64,000 nucleotides of DNA from Sphingobacteriales bacterium (GCA_027486795.1 JAIXOI010000035.1:124001-188000), one strand, 5' to 3'. Positions 53,548 to 63,826 are shown, counted from the first letter of the stretch. Notes: generated by a model from the sequence alone, not told the origin. A program made the numbers and translations.

Positions 53548-55479
53548 TTATATGAGTAAACGGATTACAAATAGTACAACAATACCACACACCATGGCTA
53601 GCAAATAAAAGGTAGTGCTACCAGTTTGCATCAATCGCAAAGTACGGCCAGATAAGTCGGTTACCTTTGCTACACCGTTCACCACATTGTCCACAACTAG
53701 CTTATCTACGTATTCATAAATTAGGGTTGATAGTTTCACCACTGGCTTTACGAAAACGGCATTGTACACTTCATCCACATAAAACTTGTTCGACACCAGT
53801 TTCTGTAAGCCATTTAGTTCAGCATCGCTATTAGCTGGCAATTGGCCTTTGGTAACGTACATGTAGCGTGCAATTAAAATACTCACGATGGCCGCTAAAA
53901 CGGCAACTCCAATCAACACATATTCCGTGGCATGGCTTAGGTGGTGCGCTTCTGGCAAAATACCAGCAGCGGCACCCGTAACACTACTTAAGTAATTGCT
54001 AAACTTGTGTGTAAGGCCCGTAATGGCTGGCAAGCCCATAAAGCCACCGATGATGGATAGGATGGCCAGAATAATCAATGGAATGGTAATCAATGCTGGC
54101 GACTCATGGATTTTTGAGCGAGTTTCTTCGGTACCACGGTAATTACCAGAAAAGGTAATGTATACTAAACGGAACATATAAAAGGCGGTTAAAGCCGAAC
54201 TTAGGGATACGATAATCCAAATTGCTGGGCTATGCTCAAAGGCCTTGGCAAGAATTTCGTCTTTAGAAAAGAAACCTGCAAACGGCGGTATACCCGATAT
54301 GGCCAAAGAGCCAATCATAAAAGTGATAAACGTTATCTTGATGTACTTGCTTAAGCCACCCATCTTGCGGATGTCTTGCTCGCCATGAAGGGCATGGATA
54401 ACGCTACCTGAGCCCAAGAACAATAACGCCTTGAAGAACGCATGCGTAACTACATGGAACATACCACTGCTGAAAGCACCTAACCCCAAAGCCACAAACA
54501 TCAACCCCAACTGCGAAACAGTAGAGTAAGCCAATACTTTTTTAATGTCATTCTGCATGAGGCCGATGATGGCGGCCATTACACAGGTTGCAACGCCCAC
54601 AATCAATATCACATCCAAAGTAGCAGGTGCCATAGCAAACAATACATTGGAACGCACTATCATGTAAATGCCAGCGGTAACCATGGTGGCGGCGTGTATC
54701 AAAGCCGAAACCGGTGTCGGACCAGCCATTGCGTCTGGCAGCCAGGTGTACAATGGAATCTGTGCCGACTTACCCATGGCACCAATAAAGAGTAGAAGCG
54801 TAATGCCTATAATCAATCCATCATTAATCGGGTAGCCTTGCACTGCTTGAGCAACGGAAGCATAATCTAATGTGCCGAAAAGCATCAACAAAGCAAACAT
54901 GCCTAGCAGGAAACCCAAGTCTCCTACCCTATTCATAATAAATGCTTTCTTAGCAGCATTATTGTTTTCGTGCTCTTTGAACCAGAAACCAATTAGCAAG
55001 TAAGAGCAAAGCCCAACACCTTCCCAGCCGATAAACATTACCAAATAGTTGTTGCCCATAACCAACAACAACATAAAGAAAATAAACAGGTTGAGATAGG
55101 TAAAGAAACGTGTAAATCCCTCATCACCATGCATGTAGCTGATGGAGTATAGGTGGATTAGGAATCCGATGCCTGTAATAACCAACAGCATCGTAATGGT
55201 TAAAGGATCGATTAAGAAACCGAAGGAGATGTTTAAATTGGCGTAAGCTATCCAATTGAACAGGTTGAAGCTAAGAGATTCGGTAGCAGGCAAGGTAAAA
55301 AAAATGGCAGCCGCACAAACAAATGATGCCAAAACTGCAATGCTGCCTATCCAGCCAGAAATGGGCTCAGGCACCTTTTTACCAAGAAGGCCATTAATGA
55401 GAAAACCCACCAATGGAAATACCGGTATCAGTATACTGAGTATGGTTAGTAATGAATAGTTGGTTATCTGGTCGTTCAC
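53548..55479 (-). CDS. nuoL: NADH-quinone oxidoreductase subunit L
   Basis: 643 residues: distal proton-channel subunit with a long C-terminal extension. Landmarks are FIGWEGVGLCSYLLIGFW, KSAQIPLYTWLPDAMAGPTP, DIKKVLAYSTVSQLG and GSLAISGIPPFAGFFSKDEI. The C-terminal stretch near 560-610 (KFYVDEVYNAVFVKPVVKLS) begins the lateral helix region. 41 bases after nuoK. Confidence 0.95.
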   Translation of the reverse strand: MNDQITNYSLLTILSILIPVFPLVGFLINGLLGKKVPEPISGWIGSIAVLASFVCAAAIFFTLPATESLSFNLFNWIAYANLNISFGFLIDPLTITMLLVITGIGFLIHLYSISYMHGDEGFTRFFTYLNLFIFFMLLLVMGNNYLVMFIGWEGVGLCSYLLIGFWFKEHENNNAAKKAFIMNRVGDLGFLLGMFALLMLFGTLDYASVAQAVQGYPINDGLIIGITLLLFIGAMGKSAQIPLYTWLPDAMAGPTPVSALIHAATMVTAGIYMIVRSNVLFAMAPATLDVILIVGVATCVMAAIIGLMQNDIKKVLAYSTVSQLGLMFVALGLGAFSSGMFHVVTHAFFKALLFLGSGSVIHALHGEQDIRKMGGLSKYIKITFITFMIGSLAISGIPPFAGFFSKDEILAKAFEHSPAIWIIVSLSSALTAFYMFRLVYITFSGNYRGTEETRSKIHESPALITIPLIILAILSIIGGFMGLPAITGLTHKFSNYLSSVTGAAAGILPEAHHLSHATEYVLIGVAVLAAIVSILIARYMYVTKGQLPANSDAELNGLQKLVSNKFYVDEVYNAVFVKPVVKLSTLIYEYVDKLVVDNVVNGVAKVTDLSGRTLRLMQTGSTTFYLLAMVCGIVVLFVIRLLI

Positions 55480-55520
55480 TGAAACAAAATCTTTAGGTCA
55501 AACAAACAATTTGCCGACTA

Positions 55521-55841
55521 TTACCATTTTAATTTTTTCATGCTATCTATGTCCGTACTGGCCACGTTTCTGTAAATGCTCACAATTAAAGCCAATCCTA
55601 CAGCTACTTCGGCGGCTGCTACTACCATCACAAAAAATACAAAAACTTGCCCATCGGCATTCTGCGCATAGGCCGAAAATGATACTAGCAGCAAGTTTAC
55701 CGAGTTAAGCATCAGCTCAATGCACATCAGTATCACAATTACATTCCTGCGAAACAACACACCCATAACCCCTATACAGAATAGTAGGCTGCTTAAAAGC
55801 AGGTACCAGTTGTGCGGAACAGAAACTAATGCGTTTTCCAT
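55521..55841 (-). CDS. nuoK: NADH-quinone oxidoreductase subunit K
   Basis: 106 residues, three helices. Landmarks are [36 protein letters not shown] (conserved Glu) and [19 protein letters not shown] (second Glu). Slightly longer at the N-terminus than the 100-residue E. coli protein. Two bases after nuoJ. Confidence 0.94.
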   Translation of the reverse strand: MENALVSVPHNWYLLLSSLLFCIGVMGVLFRRNVIVILMCIELMLNSVNLLLVSFSAYAQNADGQVFVFFVMVVAAAEVAVGLALIVSIYRNVASTDIDSMKKLKW

Positions 55842-55843
55842 GG

Positions 55844-56338
55844 TTATGATTCTTTTTTAGCCAAAACTACCGAACCAATGATTGCTGAAAGCAACAATAC
55901 AGATGATATCTCGAATGGCAATACATATTCGTTAAATAGCTTTTTGCCTACATGCTCTACCATCCCAATGTCCGATTTTTCTGGCAAAATAAAGGTGCCA
56001 GTTTCTGATGTATTAAGTGAAAGCAACAGTACCAAAAACAACATACCGCCTGATATTGCAGCAGCCACCCTTAAGAGCTTTCCGTGAGATTTATCGGGTT
56101 CTTGGTTTAGGTTGAGCAACATTACTACAAACAGGAACAGCACCATAATAGCGCCGGCATACACTATAATGTGCACAATAGCTAAGAATTGGGCATTTAA
56201 CAAAACGTAGTGTCCAGCTATTGAAAAGAAGCACACAATCATCGCTATTACGCTATACATGGGGCTTTTGGCAAATACCACGTATAAGGCACTAAGTATA
56301 GTGACTATGGAAAGTGCGTAAAAAATGTATTGTGCCAT
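55844..56338 (-). CDS. nuoJ: NADH-quinone oxidoreductase subunit J
   Basis: 164 residues, five helices. The pattern [20 protein letters not shown] is the conserved quinone-path helix with the pi-bulge Tyr/Gly, followed by [13 protein letters not shown] 71-bp gap (the largest in the operon) separates it from nuoI, but no terminator is visible there. Confidence 0.93.
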   Translation of the reverse strand: MAQYIFYALSIVTILSALYVVFAKSPMYSVIAMIVCFFSIAGHYVLLNAQFLAIVHIIVYAGAIMVLFLFVVMLLNLNQEPDKSHGKLLRVAAAISGGMLFLVLLLSLNTSETGTFILPEKSDIGMVEHVGKKLFNEYVLPFEISSVLLLSAIIGSVVLAKKES

Positions 56339-56409
56339 GAACGTATTGTGGTTGCTAGTTGTGTTTTTGAGTACGCTTGTTTCTAAACCGCAAAGATTTA
56401 CAATTTATG

Positions 56410-56931
56410 TTACTTTTTACGTGGTACAATATCAATGCGGTCATCTATTTTTTCCACCAGCTTATTTTTGCCATAGATAAAATCTTGACGATCATACTCT
56501 GGTGAAACTAAACGGTCGGTAAGGTAAATTGCATCTTTTGGGCAGGCTTCTTCACAAAGTCCGCAAAAAATGCAACGAAGCATGTTTATCTCGTAAGTTG
56601 CCGCATACTTTTCTTCTCGGTAAAGGTGCTCTTCCCCTTTCATGCGCTCGGCTGCTTCCATGGTAATAGCCTCCGCTGGGCAAGCAACAGCGCAAAGACC
56701 ACAAGCGGTGCAGTTCTCACGGCCTTCTTCATCGCGTTTTAGCACGTGGCGGCCGCGCCATATCTCGGTACGTGGCTTCTCTACTTCAGGGTATTGCACG
56801 GTAGCTTTCTTTTTGAAAAAATGGCTTATCGTGATACCAAGGCCTTGCGTAATAGCAGGCAGATAAAGTTTCTCACTCCAGGTAAGCTCCTTTTTCGAAA
56901 CAACTACTGAACGGTTCGTAAGCTTCATCAC
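56410..56931 (-). CDS. nuoI: NADH-quinone oxidoreductase subunit I
   Basis: 173 residues, peripheral ferredoxin-like subunit. Two 4Fe-4S motifs, CTACGLCAVACPAEAI and CIFCGLCEEACPKDAI, hold clusters N6a and N6b on the path to quinone. The N-terminal part is longer than the core because of a membrane-associated helix. Three bases after nuoH. Confidence 0.95.
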   Translation of the reverse strand: MMKLTNRSVVVSKKELTWSEKLYLPAITQGLGITISHFFKKKATVQYPEVEKPRTEIWRGRHVLKRDEEGRENCTACGLCAVACPAEAITMEAAERMKGEEHLYREEKYAATYEINMLRCIFCGLCEEACPKDAIYLTDRLVSPEYDRQDFIYGKNKLVEKIDDRIDIVPRKK

Positions 56932-56934
56932 TGT

Positions 56935-57960
56935 TTATTTTACAAATGTTAGCCAAGCAGCCGTTGCTACCACATTAAATATGGACAAAGGTAACAGTAT
57001 TTGCCAGCCAAGTTTCATCAATTGATCGTAGCGGAAGCGAGGAATGGTCCAACGAATCCACATAAAAAAGAAAATAAAAAAGAAGGTTTTAGCGAAAAAG
57101 ATAACCACGCTAATGATGGAGGCTATGTTCTGTGGCAAATCTAAATTATCGATACCTGGAAAGTTGTAGCCGCCAAAGAAAAGACACACTATCAACGCCG
57201 AGGATATAAACATGTTTACATACTCCGCAAACAGAAACATACCCAGTTTCATCGAACTGTATTCTGTATGATAGCCACCTACGAGCTCGGTTTCGCATTC
57301 GGCAAGGTCAAATGGAGCACGATTACACTCAGCAAAGGCACAAATGAGAAAAATCAAGAACCCCAAGGGTTGATAAATTATGTTCCAATGGAAACCTTCC
57401 TGACCTTTTACAATATCGCTAAGGCTCAACGAGTTTGAGATTAGCAGCACGCCTATGATAGAAAGGCCCATGGCCAACTCATAACTAATCATTTGCGAAG
57501 AAGCGCGCACAGCACCCAGTAGCGAGAACTTATTGTTAGATGCCCAACCGCCGAGCATGATGCCATAAACGCCAACGGAAGCAGTAGCAACAATATAAAG
57601 CACACCAATATTGATATCAGCAACTTGCAGATTCATTTGGTAGCCACCGATATCTAATGGCTTACCCCAAGGTATTACGGCACTAGTCATCAATGCCGTC
57701 ATCATAAATATGCACGGCCCCAGCATAAAAAGGAACTTATCAGCTGCTGAAGGGATGATTTCTTCCTTCATAAACATCTTCACTCCATCTGCAATTGGCT
57801 GAAGCAATCCGAACGGTCCTGCGCGGTTGGGGCCAATCCTATCTTGCAAAAAGGCAGCCACTTTGCGCTCTGCATACGTGCTGTATGCTGCTATTCCCAA
57901 GCTTATCAGGAATATAATCAGTATTAAAACCGACTTATCTATTAAGGGCAACCATTCCAT
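56935..57960 (-). CDS. nuoH: NADH-quinone oxidoreductase subunit H
   Basis: 341 residues, eight or nine helices, forms the quinone chamber with NuoB and NuoD. Family motifs are AFLQDRIGPNRAGPFGLLQP, ADGVKMFMKEE, FDLAECETELVGGYHTEYSS and RWTIPRFRYDQLMKLGW. Its ATG overlaps the nuoG stop by one base. Confidence 0.95.
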   Translation of the reverse strand: MEWLPLIDKSVLILIIFLISLGIAAYSTYAERKVAAFLQDRIGPNRAGPFGLLQPIADGVKMFMKEEIIPSAADKFLFMLGPCIFMMTALMTSAVIPWGKPLDIGGYQMNLQVADINIGVLYIVATASVGVYGIMLGGWASNNKFSLLGAVRASSQMISYELAMGLSIIGVLLISNSLSLSDIVKGQEGFHWNIIYQPLGFLIFLICAFAECNRAPFDLAECETELVGGYHTEYSSMKLGMFLFAEYVNMFISSALIVCLFFGGYNFPGIDNLDLPQNIASIISVVIFFAKTFFFIFFFMWIRWTIPRFRYDQLMKLGWQILLPLSIFNVVATAAWLTFVK

Positions 57961-58925
57961 TATGGGTTGAGCGGTTTAATATCGTTAAGTGTCAATTCAT
58001 TGGGCACCACCAACTTTTCGTAGTGGTTGGCAGAGATTACAGAGTGCCGGCTAAGATTAGTAGGACCTTCTACAACCCAATCACTGGTGCGTTTCTTATC
58101 GAAACGACAAGTGTTGCAAATAAACTCTTCAACCTCGCCCCATTGGTCTTTACGGCCAGTTACGCGCAACACATCCTCACCTTTATACCAAAGCACTACT
58201 TTACCGCAGCACTTATCACAATCGCGGTGGGCAGTTACTGGCTTAGTAAACCAAACACGGCTTTTAAATCGAAAGGTTTTATCTGTAAGAGCTCCTACTG
58301 GGCATACATCAATCATGTTACCTGAAAACTCGTTATCTACCGCTTTGGTAATGTAAGTCGAAATCTCGCTATGGTCGCCGCGGTTCATTACACCATGCAC
58401 ACGCTCAGGGGTTAGCTGATCTGCAACCTTCACACAACGGTAGCACAGAATACAGCGGTTCATGTGCAGTTGTATCTTGTCGCCGATATCTATTTTATCA
58501 AACGTACGGCGCTCAAAGTCGGTACGTGTTTTGGCCGAACCATTCTCGTAGCTCAAATCCTGCAAATGGCACTCTCCAGCTTGGTCGCAAATGGGGCAAT
58601 CCAGCGGGTGGTTCAACAGCAAAAACTCCACCACGCCTTTACGGGCATCTACGGCCTTTTCGCTGGTGCGGTTTCCAACTACCATGCCATCCATTACCTG
58701 TGTGCGGCAGCTTGCCACCAACTTCGGCATGGGCCTAGGGTCTTTTTCCGATCCCTTGGTAACCTCTACCATGCAAGTACGGCAATACCCGCCACTACTG
58801 GGCAGGTTAGTATAAAAGCACATAGCAGGTGGTGCCACCGTTGGTCCTATCATACGAGCAGCCTGCAAGATGGATGTTCCATCTGGTACTTCTATTTCTA
58901 TGCCATCTATGGTTACTTTTGCCAT
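57960..58925 (-). CDS. nuoG: NADH-quinone oxidoreductase subunit G, short form
   Basis: 321 residues instead of about 700-900: only the N-terminal ferredoxin-like domains and the start of the molybdopterin-type region are present. Clusters: N1b (CFYTNL, CRTC, SCRT), the HxxxCxxCxxxxxC set in HPLDCPICDQAGEC, and CILCYRC with DVCPVGAL. After it a CDKCC...CNTC group stands in for the first Fe-S domain of molybdopterin enzymes, then the protein stops. The 5-base gap from nuoF and 1-base overlap with nuoH show this is not a fragment. Short NuoG is usual in this phylum. Confidence 0.93.
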   Translation of the reverse strand: MAKVTIDGIEIEVPDGTSILQAARMIGPTVAPPAMCFYTNLPSSGGYCRTCMVEVTKGSEKDPRPMPKLVASCRTQVMDGMVVGNRTSEKAVDARKGVVEFLLLNHPLDCPICDQAGECHLQDLSYENGSAKTRTDFERRTFDKIDIGDKIQLHMNRCILCYRCVKVADQLTPERVHGVMNRGDHSEISTYITKAVDNEFSGNMIDVCPVGALTDKTFRFKSRVWFTKPVTAHRDCDKCCGKVVLWYKGEDVLRVTGRKDQWGEVEEFICNTCRFDKKRTSDWVVEGPTNLSRHSVISANHYEKLVVPNELTLNDIKPLNP

Positions 58926-58930
58926 ATTAG

Positions 58931-60271
58931 TTATGCTTCAACCAAATTGTGAATATTATAATAATGTTTCACATCCACTATAGAAGATGGATTAGAAACA
59001 TACTCTTCAAACTCTTCGCGGAAATGGCGTATAGCAGCAGCTACGGGCCAAGCAGCGGCATCGCCCAATGGGCAAATGGTGTTACCTTCTATCTTACGCT
59101 GTATATCCCATAATAGGTCTATATCTGCTAAAGTGCCGTGTCCATCCAATATTTTATGCGTTATCTTCTCCATCCAGCCGGTTCCTTCGCGGCAAGGGCT
59201 ACATTGCCCGCAGCTTTCGTGATGATAAAAGCGATTGAATGTATGCAAGTTCCGAACAATGCTGGTGGTTTCATCCATTACAATAAAGCCGCCTGATCCC
59301 AACATACTACCGCTAACAAAGCCACCTTCACTCAACGATTCGTAGCTCATTAAGCGAGGTTCGCCTGTTGGTGTCTTTAATGATAATTCAGCTGGCAATA
59401 TAGGTACAGATGAGCCACCCGGCACTACTGCTTTCAATTTTTTATCATTTAGGATACCACCACAGTACTCTTCGGAGTATATGAACTCTTCAACTGGCAA
59501 CCCCAATTCAATTTCGTAAACACCTGGCTTTTTGATATGGCCTGATGCAGAAATTAATTTAGTACCTGTCGATTTACCGATTCCGATTTTAGCATACTCT
59601 TCACCACCCATATTCAAGATAGGCACTACCGCTGCAATGGTCTCTACATTGTTTACCACTGTTGGGCAGGCATACAAACCTTTTACTGCTGGGAACGGTG
59701 GCTTGATACGTGGGTTGCCACGCTTGCCTTCTAATGATTCCAACAAGGCGGTCTCTTCTCCGCAAATATACGCACCAGCGCCGGGGTGCACATACATGTT
59801 AAGCGAATAACCACTGCCTTGTATATTATCGCCCAACCAACCTGCGGTATAGGCTTCTTCAATGGCTTTCTCAAGAATATTTACAATATAGAAATACTCT
59901 CCACGGATGTAAATGTAAGCCGTATTGGCTCCCAAAGCATAACTAGCGGCAATCATACCCTCAATAAGCAAATGAGGGTGGCGCTGCATTAGGTAACGAT
60001 CTTTAAACGTACCCGGCTCACTTTCATCAGCATTACACACCAAATAGCGAGGCACACCTTCTGGCTTGGCCAAAAAACTCCACTTCATACCGGTAGGAAA
60101 ACCCGCACCGCCGCGGCCACGCAAGCCTGATTTCTTAACTTCTTCCACTACCTCGTCAGAAGTCATTTTTAATGCCTTCTCAACCGAGGTATAGCCCCCG
60201 TGCTGGCGATAAACCTCGTAGGTATCTATGCCTGGTACGTTATCGTTCTGTAATAATAGTTTCTTACCCAT
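58931..60271 (-). CDS. nuoF: NADH-quinone oxidoreductase subunit F
   Basis: 446 residues. FMN and NADH site: [32 protein letters not shown], and [19 protein letters not shown]. The 4Fe-4S cluster N3 uses [13 protein letters not shown] and [14 protein letters not shown] oxidation starts here. It follows nuoE by 20 bases. Confidence 0.96.
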   Translation of the reverse strand: MGKKLLLQNDNVPGIDTYEVYRQHGGYTSVEKALKMTSDEVVEEVKKSGLRGRGGAGFPTGMKWSFLAKPEGVPRYLVCNADESEPGTFKDRYLMQRHPHLLIEGMIAASYALGANTAYIYIRGEYFYIVNILEKAIEEAYTAGWLGDNIQGSGYSLNMYVHPGAGAYICGEETALLESLEGKRGNPRIKPPFPAVKGLYACPTVVNNVETIAAVVPILNMGGEEYAKIGIGKSTGTKLISASGHIKKPGVYEIELGLPVEEFIYSEEYCGGILNDKKLKAVVPGGSSVPILPAELSLKTPTGEPRLMSYESLSEGGFVSGSMLGSGGFIVMDETTSIVRNLHTFNRFYHHESCGQCSPCREGTGWMEKITHKILDGHGTLADIDLLWDIQRKIEGNTICPLGDAAAWPVAAAIRHFREEFEEYVSNPSSIVDVKHYYNIHNLVEA

Positions 60272-60291
60272 TACTTAAATCTTGCCAGTAC

Positions 60292-60828
60292 TTAATTTTT
60301 GCGATACGTATTAGCATCGCAATATCTGCTGTGCTTATCTTCTTTGGTAAACTGTGTGAGCAGTTCATCTACTTTTTCAAGTGTTAAATTCTCATGATAA
60401 TCCTTACCCACCTGCATCATCGGCGCTGTGCCGCATGAGCCTAAGCATTCCACCGCTTTAAGGCTGAACATGCCGTCTGCAGTAGTCTCCCCTACTTTAA
60501 TTGCAAGGCGTTTTTCAATATGCCTTATCACGTCGTCGGCACCGCGCAACCAGCATGAGCTGGTGCGGCATACCTCCAACATACATTTACCCACTGGGTT
60601 AAGGTTGTACATCGAGTAAAAAGATGCTACTTCATATACCTCTACAGGCTTTATATTCAATATCGATGCCACATAATCCATAGCAGCTGGGCTCAGCCAA
60701 CCGCCAAACTCAGCCTGTGCTAAGTGCAATATGGGCAGCAGGGCTGACTTGTGCCTACCTTCAGGATAGCGCCTCATGAGGTTGTGCACCACCGCAAGCG
60801 TTTCATCGTTAAACTTTACTTCCGACAT
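60292..60828 (-). CDS. nuoE: NADH-quinone oxidoreductase subunit E
   Basis: 178 residues, thioredoxin-like fold, binds 2Fe-2S cluster N1a through CRTSSC and CLGSCG. Other landmarks: RRYPEGRHKSALLPILHLAQ and YEVASFYSMYNLNPVGK. The C-terminus ends CDANTYRKN, a few residues longer than average. Works with NuoF. Confidence 0.95.
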   Translation of the reverse strand: MSEVKFNDETLAVVHNLMRRYPEGRHKSALLPILHLAQAEFGGWLSPAAMDYVASILNIKPVEVYEVASFYSMYNLNPVGKCMLEVCRTSSCWLRGADDVIRHIEKRLAIKVGETTADGMFSLKAVECLGSCGTAPMMQVGKDYHENLTLEKVDELLTQFTKEDKHSRYCDANTYRKN

Positions 60829-60858
60829 CGTTGTTCGTGTTCCAAATTAATTTTATAA

Positions 60859-62058
60859 TCAGCCGTCGAGCTCGCCGGCAATTACGTTCATGCTACTCAT
60901 TGTTAATATGGCATCACTCAACATGCTGCCTTTAATCATTTCGGGGTATGCTTGGTAGTAAATGAAGCATGGCCTACGGAAGTGTAAGCGGTATGCTGCA
61001 CGGCCGCCATCACTTACTAGGTAATATCCTAGCTCGCCATTGCCGCCCTCTACACTATGGTATACTTCGCCAATTGGCACATCTTGCTCGCCCATCACTA
61101 TCTTGAAGTGCCATATAAGCGCTTCCATCTTAGTATACACATCCTCTTTCGGAGGGAGGTAGAACTCCGGCACATCGGCAAAGTGCCTACCTTCGGGTAG
61201 ATTATCCAATGCCTGCCTAATGATTTTCATACTCTCCACCATCTCCTCATTGCGCACCATAAAACGATCGTAAGTATCTCCACTGGTACCAATAGGTATA
61301 TTGAAATCGAAATCTTGATATGAACTGTACGGATTCATTACCCTTACATCATAATCTACACCAGCAGCACGTAAGTTGGGCCCAGTAAAACCATAGTTTA
61401 GGGCACGCTCAGCGCTTATAGGGCCGGTGCCAATAACGCGATCCATAAATATGCGGTTGCGCTCTAGCAAACTGCGAAACTGGCCAAATACCTTAGGGAA
61501 ATCCCTCAAAAACTCATTTATCAGGCGTATGGCAGTTTCGTTCAGGTCGCGTTCCATACCACCTATACGGCCAATATTGGTTGTCAACCTAGCACCGCAA
61601 ATCTGTTCGTAAATGTCGTAAATTTTCTCCCTCCACTGGAACATATAGGTGAAGCCTGTCAAAGCACCGGTATCCACTCCTATTACTGCATTGCAAATAA
61701 TATGGTCAGCAATACGGGCAAGCTCCATGATGATGACGCGAATGTATTGCGCGCGCTTTGGTATCTCTACCTGTATCAGCTTCTCTACCGTCATATGCCA
61801 ACCGATGTTATTAATGGGCGATGAACAATAGTTCATCCTATCGGTAAGCGTTGTAACCTGGTAGAACGGACGGCGCTCGGCAATTTTCTCAAAGGCACGA
61901 TGAATGTAACCAACAGTTTGCTCAGTATCTACAATGACCTCACCATCCAACTTCAGCACGTTTTGGAAAATACCATGCGTTGCCGGATGCGTAGGGCCAA
62001 GATTAAGGGTTGTATAATCTTTAAGCAGTTCTGGTGTTATTGGGTCTTGCATCTCCAT
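60859..62058 (-). CDS. nuoD: NADH-quinone oxidoreductase subunit D
   Basis: 399 residues, the 49-kDa-type quinone-binding subunit, hydrogenase-like fold. Landmarks are NLGPTHPATHGIFQNVLKLD (quinone His), GYIHRAFEKIAE, RIGGMERDL and the C-terminal RLHFRRPCFIYYQ, DAILTMSSMNVIAGELD. Start at ATG 62058, with a second ATG two codons in. Two bases after nuoC; not fused to it. Confidence 0.95.
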   Translation of the reverse strand: MEMQDPITPELLKDYTTLNLGPTHPATHGIFQNVLKLDGEVIVDTEQTVGYIHRAFEKIAERRPFYQVTTLTDRMNYCSSPINNIGWHMTVEKLIQVEIPKRAQYIRVIIMELARIADHIICNAVIGVDTGALTGFTYMFQWREKIYDIYEQICGARLTTNIGRIGGMERDLNETAIRLINEFLRDFPKVFGQFRSLLERNRIFMDRVIGTGPISAERALNYGFTGPNLRAAGVDYDVRVMNPYSSYQDFDFNIPIGTSGDTYDRFMVRNEEMVESMKIIRQALDNLPEGRHFADVPEFYLPPKEDVYTKMEALIWHFKIVMGEQDVPIGEVYHSVEGGNGELGYYLVSDGGRAAYRLHFRRPCFIYYQAYPEMIKGSMLSDAILTMSSMNVIAGELDG

Positions 62059-62060
62059 TT

Positions 62061-62567
62061 CTATCTTCCAAAATATTCGTCAGCCTTATCATTACGGGTA
62101 CCATCTTCCAAGGGGTACTCGCGCCTTAGTGGAAAGTAATCCATTTCGTCTACATTTACTATTCGCTTCAGGTTAGGGTGCCCGTCAAAGACTACCCCAT
62201 AGAAATCAAATGTTTCGCGCTCTTGCCAATTAGCCGCCTCGTACAAAACGGTCATAGTAGCGATATGTGGATGGCTGATAGGTATAAAAAACTTCAACCG
62301 AATGCGCAAGTTAGTATAGAAACTATGCATATGGTACACCATACATAGCTCATTGCCAACATTATCAGGATAGTGTACCGCACACAGGTCTGTAAGGAAG
62401 TTGAACTGTAACTCGCTATCGTCCCTCAAAAACTTGATTACATCTACGTTGCGATCTTTGTTGAGGGTAACCGACAACATACTGTAAGATTCCTCCGAGG
62501 ATAGTACATCAGCACCGAAATGTTGCTGCAGCTTTTCTAAGATGTAGGTGTTTGTTATCTCCGCCAT
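62061..62567 (-). CDS. nuoC: NADH-quinone oxidoreductase subunit C
   Basis: 168 residues, the 30-kDa-type subunit. Conserved C-terminal block ERETFDFYGVVFDGHPNLKR followed by DYFPLRREYPLED. The N-terminal region covers the usual alpha/beta domain. Separate from nuoD, as in most non-enteric bacteria. Three bases from nuoB. Confidence 0.94.
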   Translation of the reverse strand: MAEITNTYILEKLQQHFGADVLSSEESYSMLSVTLNKDRNVDVIKFLRDDSELQFNFLTDLCAVHYPDNVGNELCMVYHMHSFYTNLRIRLKFFIPISHPHIATMTVLYEAANWQERETFDFYGVVFDGHPNLKRIVNVDEMDYFPLRREYPLEDGTRNDKADEYFGR

Positions 62568-62570
62568 GTC

Positions 62571-63134
62571 TTATTCAATTCCGTAGCTAGCCAACAGTGC
62601 TTTATATTCTGGTGAATTCCTTCTGTGTATCGATTCCTTTTTTACTAGCTCTTGCAGTCTCATTACGCCATCCAATATCTGCTCGGGGCGCGGTGGGCAG
62701 CCTGGCACATACACATCAACTGGTATTACCTTATCAATGCCTTGCAATACGCTGTAAGTATCGAAAATACCACCGCTACTTGCGCAAGCACCTATAGCTA
62801 TTACCCAACGGGGCTCGGCCATTTGTAGGTATACTTGTTTTAATACGGGGCCCATCTTTTTGGCGATGGTACCAGCTACCAAAAGCATATCTGCTTGGCG
62901 GGGCGAGAAGCTTATACGCTCTGAGCCAAAACGTGCCAAATCAAAATCGGAAGCCATAGTGGACATAAACTCAATACCACAGCACGACGTGGCAAAAGGT
63001 AATGGCCATAATGAATTAGCCCTAGCCATGCCTACAAACTTATCCAAAGAGGTAGCCATAAAGCCTTCTCCCTCCAATCCTCTCTCCGTAACTCTAGTAC
63101 CGGGTATTGCTCCGGTGTCAATTGCTATTCCCAT
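62571..63134 (-). CDS. nuoB: NADH-quinone oxidoreductase subunit B
   Basis: 187 residues, the cluster N2 subunit that reduces quinone. Ligands: the tandem Cys pair in FATSCCGIEFMS, a Cys in IGACASSGG and the last in VPGCPPRPEQ. Its first ten bases overlap the end of nuoA. Confidence 0.95.
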   Translation of the reverse strand: MGIAIDTGAIPGTRVTERGLEGEGFMATSLDKFVGMARANSLWPLPFATSCCGIEFMSTMASDFDLARFGSERISFSPRQADMLLVAGTIAKKMGPVLKQVYLQMAEPRWVIAIGACASSGGIFDTYSVLQGIDKVIPVDVYVPGCPPRPEQILDGVMRLQELVKKESIHRRNSPEYKALLASYGIE

Positions 63135-63487
63135 TTGAAAACTCCTTTTTTAATGACGTAAACAAAGCCCAATAACAAAGTCCCAATAAAAAGTAACATC
63201 TGCAAGAAACCATCGGCACCTAGCTCGTGAAAATTAACCGCCCAAGGATACATAAAAATAATCTCCACATCGAACATTACAAATAGAATGGCAATAAGGA
63301 AATACTTGATAGAAAATGGTAAACGGGCATTACCCTGAGAATCTATACCGCACTCAAAAGCTTCAAGCTTGTCGCTCGTTTTGCGTTTAGGGCCGATTGC
63401 ATGGGATACAACCATTGTAGTAACCACAAATCCGGCACCTACAAGAAACTGGATTAATATCGCCAAGTAATCAATAGAATTCGGCAT
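63125..63487 (-). CDS. nuoA: NADH-quinone oxidoreductase subunit A
   Basis: 120 residues, three helices, first gene of the 14-gene operon. Landmarks are KLEAFECGIDSQGNARLPFS (Asp/Glu/Cys loop at the quinone site) and FVMFDVEIIFMYPWAV. ATG at 63487, 22 bases after a consensus promoter. Confidence 0.95.
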   Translation of the reverse strand: MPNSIDYLAILIQFLVGAGFVVTTMVVSHAIGPKRKTSDKLEAFECGIDSQGNARLPFSIKYFLIAILFVMFDVEIIFMYPWAVNFHELGADGFLQMLLFIGTLLLGFVYVIKKGVFKWE

Positions 63488-63509
63488 ACGACAGGTTTCT
63501 TTTGTTGTG

Positions 63510-63540
63510 CAAAGCTACTTAAACCATTTTACGTTTTCAA
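63510..63540 (-). promoter_or_regulatory. Promoter of the nuoA-N operon
   Basis: On the minus strand TTG (63540-63538), 20 bp, then TAGCTTTG (63517-63510): a full match to TTG-N20-TAnnTTTG. It leaves a leader of roughly 20 bases before nuoA. Confidence 0.7.
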
Positions 63541-63826
63541 CGCATTGTGGCATTAAGTTATCCAGTACCCTAAAATTAAAAAAGACAAGAGCTTTAGCAA
63601 GTAATATAATAGACAACAACGTTGTTGCGATAAGGTTTTAATAATTATCAACATGGCGCACTGCCACAACATGGTAATGAAAGTGTTAGTTTTTTTGAGT
63701 TAATGAGTCAATACCCTACTCATGCCTGCGCTTTAATTAGGTTTCTTATTAAACAGCTGCTTAAATTCTACTTTTAAGTTATCAAATATCAAAAAAATAA
63801 GTGGTACCTAAATTACAGTAAGGAAC
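63541..63826. other. Non-coding sequence upstream of the nuo promoter, with one palindrome
   Basis: The region right of the nuo promoter is AT-rich and shows no supportable gene. A perfect 14-bp palindrome CAACAACGTTGTTG lies at 63614-63627, about 75 bp upstream of the promoter's -33 element. It could be a regulator site. No terminator is evident. Confidence 0.4.

Noticed and set aside
57960-58925. nuoG as a truncated pseudogene
   Set aside because: Tight spacing with nuoF and overlap with nuoH, and all N-terminal Fe-S ligands kept; a natural short form.
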